The notes beneath the pieces were generated by a model. It worked only from the letters and a program-made list of their open reading frames with translations, searched no databases and was not told where the DNA came from. A stretch of 9,749 nucleotides of DNA from Acidobacteriota bacterium (GTDB lineage Bacteria > Acidobacteriota > Thermoanaerobaculia > Multivoradales > JAHEKO01). This document shows, piece by piece, positions 1 to 5,977 of this stretch. Every line of letters starts with the position of its first letter. Positions within the stretch are counted from its first letter, which is position 1. Location: assembly GCA_030610025.1 (NCBI GenBank), contig JAUWSP010000064.1:1-9749 (forward strand). Reading direction: 5' to 3'. The position numbers were made by a program, and so were the translations under genes.

Positions 1-1
1 A

Positions 2-949
2 ATGCTCAGTGCCCTGGCCGTCGGACCACTATCGGGCTTTCGGTGGACCTGGAAGATGGCATGGTTTCTGGGCCCCGTTTCGCTGATCGTGGTCCTGGTG
101 CAGATGAGGCCCGGAGGCAGGCTCCAGCACGTCTGGCGGAGTCTGGTCATTGTGTCGGTACTCCTCTGCGTAGTGGTGAGTGCCAGGGGAATGCAGTTCG
201 ATCTTTTCCCCCCTTTTGCCTTTGCGCAGCCAGGAGGAATCGTGACCATAGTCGAAGAGACACGGCAGCTCAAAGAGGCTGTTGGGATGGAGTCCGGCGA
301 TCGGATTGCACTCATCGGTTCCTGCCCGACCTACGACAATCCTCTTCCTGCAGCGCTGCTGGGACTGATCGGCAATGCCCCCCTGCTAGTCGACCTGGGG
401 AGTGCACATCTCTACGAGCCGATGGAGCCGGAGCAGGTGGCCGTTACCCACTTCAGCCTGTCGACTCCGTGGCGCAAGCCGGTGCCCCGAGGCAACTATG
501 TGGCCGACCCGGAGGGGATCGAGCGCTCACTCGCCTCGATTGGCACCCGCTGGATGGTGACGATTCGTCCGGAGTTGTTGCAGGGGCCCGATGTCCAGAC
601 CTTTACAGGCAACAACGGTCTACCTCTTTTCGTACGAGAGATGCCGCCTCCTGTCGCCCCCTGGCCCTTGGGGATAGGCGATCAGGGGACTGTGCCGGTC
701 GAGTTGCTGAGCAACGGAGACGTCATCACCGTTACCGTAGTCGACGAGCCGCCCGATATGGGTATCGGCCGGGACTTGCGGTGGTCGACCGAGGATGATG
801 GAAGACTACGGGGTCGTGTCCGTCAGCTGTCTCCTGCTTGGATTGTTGGTGAGATGCTGGCTCTGGCCCTGGCGCTGGCTTTGCTGTGGCGATCGCCTCG
901 CGGAATTGACCAGCCGGCCGCACGGGACACTAGAGGAGGAGAATCATGA
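2..949 (+). CDS. Membrane protein with large extracytoplasmic domain, C-terminal part (5' end probably outside window)
   Basis: The frame is open from the first bases. An ATG lies at position 2, but no upstream sequence is visible, so this is probably the C-terminal part of a longer protein. The visible 315 residues contain two hydrophobic helices (about 18-35 and 46-61), a soluble region of about 210 residues (about 63-275), one more strongly hydrophobic Leu/Ala-rich helix (about 278-296) and a short polar tail. Two helices, a soluble globular domain and a closing helix recall the C-terminal end of polytopic GT39/PMT-like glycosyltransferase proteins. No catalytic motif is visible, so I assign no function. 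The stop overlaps the start of the opine dehydrogenase gene (ATGA), which implies one transcript and translational coupling. Residues 260-272 are nearly duplicated in the spacer near 2100. I am confident it is coding and low on identity. Confidence 0.72.
   Translation: MLSALAVGPLSGFRWTWKMAWFLGPVSLIVVLVQMRPGGRLQHVWRSLVIVSVLLCVVVSARGMQFDLFPPFAFAQPGGIVTIVEETRQLKEAVGMESGDRIALIGSCPTYDNPLPAALLGLIGNAPLLVDLGSAHLYEPMEPEQVAVTHFSLSTPWRKPVPRGNYVADPEGIERSLASIGTRWMVTIRPELLQGPDVQTFTGNNGLPLFVREMPPPVAPWPLGIGDQGTVPVELLSNGDVITVTVVDEPPDMGIGRDLRWSTEDDGRLRGRVRQLSPAWIVGEMLALALALALLWRSPRGIDQPAARDTRGGES
779..817 (+). repeat. 13-codon coding repeat, copy A (inside membrane-protein gene)
   Basis: This 39-nt stretch encodes RWSTEDDGRLRGR in the membrane-protein frame. 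It matches 2097-2135 at 33 of 39 positions. Four of the five differing codons are synonymous third-base changes, and only one changes the residue (Asp to Ala). That is the pattern of homologous coding sequence, not of a non-coding repeat. Confidence 0.6.
933..941 (+). promoter_or_regulatory. Ribosome binding site of the opine dehydrogenase-like gene
   Basis: A purine-rich GAGGAGGAG-type Shine-Dalgarno lies about 5 nt before the ATG at 946, inside the end of the upstream gene. It fixes the start and supports translational coupling through the ATGA overlap. Confidence 0.7.
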
Positions 950-2022
950 GGGTCACGATACTGGGAGCAGGGGCCGGCGGAACGGCAGCGGCGTTCGACT
1001 GGTCTTCTCATGGGCACGAAGTCAGGCTGTTCGATTTTCGCCAGTTCCCCGACAACATTGGCGCAGTCGCTGAGCAGGGGGGCATACACGCTGAAGGAGA
1101 GCTGTCCGGATTTGCCGCCATCGCCCGTGCGAGTCACGATATCGACGAGGTACTGCAAGGTGCCGAGCTCATCTTTGTGGTCGGTCCTGCCTTCAGCACC
1201 GTCCCCTTCGGAGAGGCTGTAGCCGGAAAGCTGAGGGAACGACACACGGTCATCGTCAGCCCCGGCTCGTGTGGCGGCGCGCTGGCCTTCAAGCAGGCCG
1301 CAGGGTTGAGCCTCGAGGACGATTCGATACGAGTCGCAGAAACGCACACGCTGCACTATGCGGTGCGTCTGACAGAGCCTGGCCGTATTCGAGTTTTCCT
1401 CAAACTCAAGGCCGGCAATCTGCTGGCGGCCTTGCCTGGTCGGCATACCGAAGAGGTGCTGCAGCTCATCGCTGACGTCTACTCGACGATGGAGCCCGCG
1501 CGTAGTGTCCTCCAGACGAGCCTGCAAAACGCCAATCCTGTCATCCATCCTGCCGTAACGTTGGTCAATGCCGCCCGCATAGAGGGCGCGGATGGAGATT
1601 TCCTGTTCTATGAAGAAGGCGTCAGTGATGCCACGGGTCGGCTCATCGAGGCAGTGGATCTGGAAAGGATCGCCATCGGCGCAAAGCTAGGGGTCGAAAT
1701 ACTGAGTGACCCGGAAATGGGCATCCGCCAGGGGTACATGGTCGCCGACAACTACGGTGCCGCCTACCGCGAAGCTCCGGGTTTCCGTGGCATCAGCGCC
1801 CAGCCACAGCTCGATCACCGCTATCTGAACGAGGACGTCGGCTATGGCCTGGTCTTCATGTCACGGCTCGGCCGTCAGCTCGGCGTCGAGACGCCGACGA
1901 TGGACGCCATCATCCAGTTGGCCTCGGTTCTGATGGCCCGTGACTATGCCGGCGAGGCTCCACGCACCCCCGATTCCCTGGGGATTGGCGACCTGTCAGC
2001 CGAAGAACTCCGCAGCCTGTGA
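946..2022 (+). CDS. NAD(P)-dependent opine/octopine dehydrogenase-family protein
   Basis: Proteins of this family reversibly condense an amino acid with a 2-oxo acid, such as pyruvate, to give an N-(carboxyalkyl)amino acid (opine), using NAD(P)H in the cytoplasm. The protein opens with a Rossmann nucleotide-binding motif, GAGAGG (residues 7-12). An Asp follows at the end of beta-2 (residue 30), which usually favours NAD over NADP. The C-terminal helical octopine-dehydrogenase domain shows the family signature NANPVIHP (195-202), whose His201 matches the proposed catalytic His. It also shows the conserved RYLNEDVGYGLV (292-303) and the GVETPTMD segment (313-320). At 358 residues it is of usual length and looks intact. 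The ATG at 946 is supported by a strong GAGGAGGAG site and overlaps the stop of the membrane-protein gene, so the two are probably co-transcribed. Substrates cannot be read from sequence. Some family members instead make opine-type metallophores, but no nicotianamine synthase-like partner is visible here. Confidence 0.88.
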   Translation: MRVTILGAGAGGTAAAFDWSSHGHEVRLFDFRQFPDNIGAVAEQGGIHAEGELSGFAAIARASHDIDEVLQGAELIFVVGPAFSTVPFGEAVAGKLRERHTVIVSPGSCGGALAFKQAAGLSLEDDSIRVAETHTLHYAVRLTEPGRIRVFLKLKAGNLLAALPGRHTEEVLQLIADVYSTMEPARSVLQTSLQNANPVIHPAVTLVNAARIEGADGDFLFYEEGVSDATGRLIEAVDLERIAIGAKLGVEILSDPEMGIRQGYMVADNYGAAYREAPGFRGISAQPQLDHRYLNEDVGYGLVFMSRLGRQLGVETPTMDAIIQLASVLMARDYAGEAPRTPDSLGIGDLSAEELRSL

Positions 2023-2026
2023 AGCG

Positions 2027-2040
2027 GGCTCCTGAGAGCC
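2027..2040 (+). terminator. Weak hairpin after the opine dehydrogenase-like gene
   Basis: GGCTC-CTGA-GAGCC forms a 5-bp stem with a 4-nt loop, starting 5 nt after the stop codon. No T-tract follows, so it is at best a weak or Rho-assisted 3'-end structure between convergent genes. Confidence 0.22.
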
Positions 2041-2096
2041 TGACACGGTATTGGGAACACAGCGAAGTGTCCTCGAGAAGGACTGCAGAGAGACAG

Positions 2097-2135
2097 CGAT
2101 GGTCGACCGAGGCGGATGGAAGGCTTCGGGGTCGC
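2097..2135 (+). repeat. 13-codon coding repeat, copy B (spacer between convergent genes)
   Basis: This encodes RWSTEADGRLRGR if read on the plus strand and is the near-copy of 779-817. It lies in the 116-nt gap between the opine dehydrogenase stop (2022) and the thpR stop (2139). No gene of its own is credible here: the open frame continues only as antisense of thpR. It is best explained as a remnant of a second copy of the membrane-protein gene's 3' region. Confidence 0.5.
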
Positions 2136-2138
2136 GGA

Positions 2139-2717
2139 TCAGTGACCGGCGGACAGCTGAGCTTTCTGCACTGTTTCGTAGATCGGGCCGGCTGGAGTCA
2201 GCGAGCTTCTGACCAGGTGAATCTCCGCCAACCGATCCTCCCATGGCACAGAGGTGTCGTAGTGCCTGCCGAGGGCTTCTTCGATTCTTGCTGCCTGGGA
2301 ACGGCGGGCATTCTTCTTGAATCTTGCAAGAGTGATGTGCGGCGGTTTGGGGCGTATCTTGAGCGAGGAGAGACTCCTACTCAGGTGCGCTACGAGAGCT
2401 GCCTGCGCCTCAGATACGTGCTGGATTCCGACGCCGATATCAACACAGATCAACCGGGGTCGGCCGCGGCCCATGAGAATCCGCGGCGGTCCGAGGGAGA
2501 ACGAGAAGGTCTCGAGCTCCCCCGCGGCCGAAAGGCCAGCTTTGCAGTTCTCGACATCAGCTTCCGGAAGCTCTCCCAGGAAGGCAAGCGTCAGATGATG
2601 GGACTGAGGCGGAATCGGGCGCAAGACACCAGGCTCGTCGCTCATCACTCGATCGACGAGGGCCTGATAGGCGAGCCTATTCTCGTGGCTCAGGAACGTG
2701 GCGAAGAATAGGCGCAT
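2139..2717 (-). CDS. thpR: RNA 2',3'-cyclic phosphodiesterase (2H family, LigT/ThpR)
   Basis: ThpR/LigT enzymes hydrolyse RNA 2',3'-cyclic phosphates to 2'-phosphates and can also form 2'-5' linkages in RNA in vitro. The two diagnostic HxTx motifs are present: HLTL at residues 41-44 within HHLTLAFLGE, and HITL at 127-130 within PPHITLARFKK. The start MRLFFATFLS also matches the family, whose members begin with a short R-F/L-F-x-A beta strand. At 192 residues the length is typical and all catalytic residues are intact. It is the last gene of a minus-strand cluster, starting 39 nt after the queD stop, and is convergent with the opine dehydrogenase gene. ThpR genes travel in many contexts, so its place next to an amino-acid lyase need not mean a shared pathway. 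Confidence 0.93.
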   Translation of the reverse strand: MRLFFATFLSHENRLAYQALVDRVMSDEPGVLRPIPPQSHHLTLAFLGELPEADVENCKAGLSAAGELETFSFSLGPPRILMGRGRPRLICVDIGVGIQHVSEAQAALVAHLSRSLSSLKIRPKPPHITLARFKKNARRSQAARIEEALGRHYDTSVPWEDRLAEIHLVRSSLTPAGPIYETVQKAQLSAGH

Positions 2718-2756
2718 CCTGCATCTCCATGGATCGTCGGAGCTCTCGATTCGGGG

Positions 2757-3113
2757 CTAACTCTCGTTGTACTCGGCCCAGGTCCTCGGCGATTCGCTGA
2801 CTCGCATCTTGATCAATGTCGGGAAGACGGGCTTGAACTTCTCATACAGGAATCGAGCAATGTTCTCGGCGGTCGAGGCGTTGGGCAGCACGTCGTTGAG
2901 ATTCAGGTGATCGAGGTTCTCGTTGATGAAGGTCTTGATCGGCTCGAGCTCGTTGTAGTCTAAGACAAAGCCCCGCTCGTCGAGCTCTTCGCTCTCCAGC
3001 ACGGCCTCCACGATGTAGTTGTGACCATGCAGGCGGCTGCATGGGTGATCCTCGGGGAGGAGATCCAGCTGGTGGGCCGCCGAGAAGTGAAACTGCTTGC
3101 TGATTCGATACAC
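2757..3113 (-). CDS. queD: 6-carboxy-5,6,7,8-tetrahydropterin synthase (QueD/PTPS family)
   Basis: QueD converts 7,8-dihydroneopterin triphosphate to 6-carboxytetrahydropterin, the second step of the queuosine/7-deazaguanine pathway. The zinc ligands are visible as His14 (in FSAAHQL), His29 and His31 (in LHGH). The catalytic Cys25 sits in CSRLHGH, and the Asp68-His69 pair lies in ENLDHLNLN. The pterin-anchoring Glu107 is in SESP near the C-terminus. Retention of Cys25 argues for QueD or PTPS-I/II over the cysteine-less PTPS-III folate variant. The protein is 118 residues, normal for bacterial QueD. It starts with GTG, preceded by a GGAGGA site, 12 nt after the stop of the lyase gene, so the two are surely co-transcribed. 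No queC, queE or queF lies in the window. A role in supplying another reduced pterin is possible but unproven. Confidence 0.9.
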   Translation of the reverse strand: MYRISKQFHFSAAHQLDLLPEDHPCSRLHGHNYIVEAVLESEELDERGFVLDYNELEPIKTFINENLDHLNLNDVLPNASTAENIARFLYEKFKPVFPTLIKMRVSESPRTWAEYNES

Positions 3114-3125
3114 GGCTTCCTCCGG

Positions 3126-5798
3126 CTACCCCTCTACCAGCTCGAAACGGCCTTGGAAGAAGCGAAGCTTTTCGGGCTCGTAGACGAAGCGCAAGCCACG
3201 GATCTCGTCGCGTCGCTCGTAGAGCCGGATGATTCCGTCGGCGACGGCCCGCATGTGGTCGCGGGTGTAGACCCGACGGGGGATGGTCAGCCGTACGAGC
3301 TCCAGCGGTGGGCGGTAATTCTCGCCCGTGTTGGGATCGCGGCCCTTGGAGACGTTGCCCCGCTCCATGGCTCGGACACCGGTCTCCACGTAGATCTCAG
3401 CTGCCAGACGCTGCGACGGATACTCGTCCTGATCGATATGAGGCAGAAAGCGTTTGGCATCCAGAAAAATCGCGTGGCTTCCCGGGGGCGTGACGATGGG
3501 CACGCCGGCATCCAGAAGCATCTTACCGAGAGCTGCGGTCTGCCACACACGCGCCCGGATGTAGCGGTCGTCGAGCATCTCCTCGACTCCCCGGGCGATA
3601 GCCGCCAGGTCTCCGGCTGCCAGTCCACCGTCGGTGATGTTGCCCTCATAGATTCGGAGCTTGTCCAGGGACTTCTTGGCCCACTCGGCGTTGTCCCGGT
3701 AGGCCAGAAGGCCGCCGATGTTGATCAGGAAGTCCTTCTTGCCGGAGACTGTGCAACCGTCTCCGTAGAGAAGCATCTCGCGGAGGATGTCGCGAATCTT
3801 GGTGTTCTTGTAGTGCGGATCCCGCTGTTGGATCATGAAAGCGTTCTCGGCCATCCGGGTGGCGTCGAAGAAGACCGGGATGTGATGGTTGGAGCAATAC
3901 GCGTAGACCTCCCTCATGTTCTCCATCGAGACCGGCTGTCCGCCCGCCATGTTCACCGAATGCTCGAAGGAGATGTAGGCGATCTTTTCGGCGCCATGCT
4001 CGTCGACGAGAGCCTCCAGCTTGGCCATGTCGATGTTCCCTTTCCAGGGAAACTCGTTGTCGGGGTCGTGGGCCTCGTCGACGATGACGTCGGCGAAGAC
4101 CCCACCCGCCATCTCCTGGTGAAGTTTGGTGGTGGTGAAGTACATGTTTCCAGGCACCAACTGGCCGGGCTCGATCATGACCTCGGAGAGGATCTGTTCA
4201 GCGGCACGCCCCTGATGTGTCGGGATGATGTGCTCGTAGCCAGTGGCCTCGCGTAGGACCTCCACCAGATGCAGGTACTCGTCGGAGGTGGTGGGGGTAG
4301 CGCGGGCCGCGTCGTAGGCGGCCCACTGGTCGGTGCTCATGGCCGAGGTGCCGGAGTCGGTGAGCAGATCGATGGTGACATCGGCCGAACGCAGGAGAAA
4401 GGTGTTGTAGCCGGCCTCTGCGATGGCATTTTGGCGCTCCTCACGGCTGAGCGTCGCGATCCGCTCGATGGTGTGGATGACGAAGGGATAGGTCTCGAAC
4501 TCGAAGGGCTCGAGATTGGAGTAGACCCACCGATACCTCATCTCGTCCCTCCAGGTCCCCTCCTGAACGGGCTCCAGAGGAGGCACACTGTCTCGTTGCT
4601 TGTAGAGACTGATGACGGCATCGGCCACCTGCTCGAGCTGACGTGTCGTCATGGCAAGCCTGGGAATCTGGACCGGCACCTGGGTGTCTCGTCCTACCAG
4701 GCCATGGGCCAGGGCTCGGATCCCGGACATCTCGTAGAGGGCGGCCGAGAAGGCGTCCTGCTGGAAGCTGTCCAGGTGAGGGAAGAACTCATCGGCCAGG
4801 ATGTAGGCGCCGTCACAGCCCCGCTCCACCGGTACCCCAGCTTCGCGCAGGTGGTCGTTGAAGTGCTCGGTCTGCTGCATGACCCATTGCACTTCCTCTT
4901 CCAGGCACATCTCCTCGAGGCCGCGGGCGAAGACCTCCATGGTCCTTCCCGCCATGCCGCCGTACGTGTGCAGTCCCTCGAAGACCACCACATCATTCAT
5001 GAAGTGCTCGTGGTCTTCGGGGTTGTCGGTGGCCAGCAGGCCTCCGGTGGGGCACTTGGGGTCCTGAGCCCCGTCGAGTTGGAAGACGTGGGCGGTCTTG
5101 GCGATCTCCTTGACCAGGGCTGCGATGCTGCGAGCGGTCATTCCCTCTTCGTGTTGTTGGATGTACCAGGCGTTCTCGATGACCCGCGAGCCATCCAGGA
5201 CCAGGCGCTTGCCATACTGATCCGCCAGGGCGCGGACGGCGCGGAGGTTTTCCAGGCTAAAGGGGTGCTGTCCATCACCGAAAGCCTGCAGCCCTACGAT
5301 GGCGACGCGGCCCCCTTTCAGGAGCTCCTCGAGCCGTTCGAGGTCCACGTTGCCAGTGAAGACCTCGGCCTCGTGGTCCCGGATATCGGGGACCTCCACG
5401 TCACGAGGGGTCAGGACGTCGATGCGGGTACGGGCGTTGGAAGGTAGCTGAGAGCCTGCCGGCACCATGGTGGATGTGACCAGCTTGACGCATCCCAGAA
5501 CGTTATGGGTCGGGCAGATGTAGGTATGTCCCAAGACCTCATGCACCGCTTTCTCCAAGCGCTCGAAGTTCCGTGCCCCGGCATAGGCCTCGTCGCCGAC
5601 GAGCTGTCCCGAGAGCTGCTCCTGGGTCATGGCGCTCGTACCGAGTGAGCACATGTCGAACGCGACCTGGGAGGGAGTCAGGTTGAAGACGTTGAAATGG
5701 GCCTCCGCCAGGTACTTCTTGCGTTCCTCGAGGGTGGGGAAGGAGATCGGTCGGATGGTCTTGATTTTGTGCGGCTCGTGGTCGAGCTTCCTGATCAT
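3126..5798 (-). CDS. Tandem-duplicated beta-eliminating lyase: inactive N-terminal half fused to tyrosine phenol-lyase-like C-terminal half
   Basis: Two full-length PLP fold-type I beta-eliminating lyase units (about 1-427 and 428-890) lie in one uninterrupted frame, against about 456 residues for a normal tyrosine phenol-lyase (TPL). The C-terminal half carries the cofactor and substrate site: Thr480, QGR (529-531) with Glu534, FTTT (554-557), Asn616, DATR (645-648), SGKK (685-688, PLP-binding Lys688), MER (811-813, equivalent to the tyrosine-specific Arg381 of Citrobacter TPL), Arg836 and Phe880-881. The N-terminal half has replaced most of these: AQ at 244-245 instead of KK, NVL at 99-101 instead of QGR, and His365 instead of the specificity Arg. 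It alone keeps GDEAY (68-72) and YGGMAGR (279-285). In the C-terminal half these read ARATP (498-502) and DGGLAAG (723-729). The likely reaction is L-tyrosine plus water to phenol, pyruvate and ammonia, in the cytoplasm. The ATG at 5798 follows an AGGAGGAGA site. It heads the cluster with queD and thpR. Confidence 0.93.
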   Translation of the reverse strand: MIRKLDHEPHKIKTIRPISFPTLEERKKYLAEAHFNVFNLTPSQVAFDMCSLGTSAMTQEQLSGQLVGDEAYAGARNFERLEKAVHEVLGHTYICPTHNVLGCVKLVTSTMVPAGSQLPSNARTRIDVLTPRDVEVPDIRDHEAEVFTGNVDLERLEELLKGGRVAIVGLQAFGDGQHPFSLENLRAVRALADQYGKRLVLDGSRVIENAWYIQQHEEGMTARSIAALVKEIAKTAHVFQLDGAQDPKCPTGGLLATDNPEDHEHFMNDVVVFEGLHTYGGMAGRTMEVFARGLEEMCLEEEVQWVMQQTEHFNDHLREAGVPVERGCDGAYILADEFFPHLDSFQQDAFSAALYEMSGIRALAHGLVGRDTQVPVQIPRLAMTTRQLEQVADAVISLYKQRDSVPPLEPVQEGTWRDEMRYRWVYSNLEPFEFETYPFVIHTIERIATLSREERQNAIAEAGYNTFLLRSADVTIDLLTDSGTSAMSTDQWAAYDAARATPTTSDEYLHLVEVLREATGYEHIIPTHQGRAAEQILSEVMIEPGQLVPGNMYFTTTKLHQEMAGGVFADVIVDEAHDPDNEFPWKGNIDMAKLEALVDEHGAEKIAYISFEHSVNMAGGQPVSMENMREVYAYCSNHHIPVFFDATRMAENAFMIQQRDPHYKNTKIRDILREMLLYGDGCTVSGKKDFLINIGGLLAYRDNAEWAKKSLDKLRIYEGNITDGGLAAGDLAAIARGVEEMLDDRYIRARVWQTAALGKMLLDAGVPIVTPPGSHAIFLDAKRFLPHIDQDEYPSQRLAAEIYVETGVRAMERGNVSKGRDPNTGENYRPPLELVRLTIPRRVYTRDHMRAVADGIIRLYERRDEIRGLRFVYEPEKLRFFQGRFELVEG

Positions 5799-5803
5799 GA
5801 AGT

Positions 5804-5812
5804 TCTCCTCCT
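5804..5812 (-). promoter_or_regulatory. Ribosome binding site of the tandem lyase gene
   Basis: Read on the minus strand this is AGGAGGAGA, 5 nt before the ATG at 5798. It is among the strongest such sites in the window and fixes the lyase start. It abuts the inverted repeat at 5813-5823. Confidence 0.75.
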
Positions 5813-5823
5813 GTGACCGTCAC
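5813..5823. promoter_or_regulatory. Perfect palindrome GTGAC-C-GTCAC upstream of the lyase gene
   Basis: An 11-bp perfect inverted repeat sits directly 5' of the lyase ribosome binding site. A further GTGAC half-site occurs at 5849-5853, 36 bp away. It could be an operator or a hairpin in the lyase 5' leader. The TGTGA/TCAC sequence resembles CRP half-sites, but the centre is 3 bp instead of 6, so CRP is not supported. No sigma-70 promoter could be assigned with confidence. Confidence 0.35.
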
Positions 5824-5912
5824 GGGGCTCGGCTGATGCCCGGAGAAAGTGACAATCGTTTCTGAAATGAGAGGCGGCCCAGACTCCGGCCGCTTGAGTG
5901 TTTCTGTTGCCC

Positions 5913-5933
5913 AACGGGAGCATGAGTCCCGTT
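5913..5933. promoter_or_regulatory. 7-bp inverted repeat with 7-nt spacer in the divergent region
   Basis: AACGGGA and TCCCGTT form a perfect 7-bp inverted repeat around GCATGAG. It lies about 30-65 nt before the possible starts of the glycerate kinase gene and about 115 nt upstream of the lyase start. No T-run follows, so it is not a standard terminator. The 21-bp dyad size suits a dimeric repressor operator or a 5'-UTR hairpin of the kinase mRNA. Confidence 0.4.
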
Positions 5934-5977
5934 AGATCGACTCTAGCATGCAGGGGGAGTCGAGGAGGTATGAAATC

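Noticed and set aside
2019..2711. 230-codon plus-strand open frame after the opine dehydrogenase gene
   Set aside because: Most of it is the antisense of thpR, whose two HxTx motifs are unmistakable. Only the 13-codon segment at 2097-2135 shows a coding signature, and it is reported as a repeat.
3021..5447. Two long plus-strand open frames (3021-4256 and 4269-5447) opposite the lyase gene
   Set aside because: They lie wholly antisense to a strongly recognisable lyase frame (the first also over the start of queD). Their Val/Gly/Asp/Leu-rich composition is what the complement of a GC-rich coding frame gives, and they show no recognisable domain.
5813..5823. CRP-type binding site upstream of the lyase gene
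   Set aside because: CRP sites have TGTGA and TCACA separated by 6 bp. Here the spacing is 3 bp and the outer base is wrong, so only a generic palindrome is claimed.
5948..5977. ATG at 5948 as the glycerate kinase start
   Set aside because: It has no ribosome binding site upstream and would place the GAGGAGGT site inside the coding sequence. GTG 5978 or ATG 6044 are better candidates.
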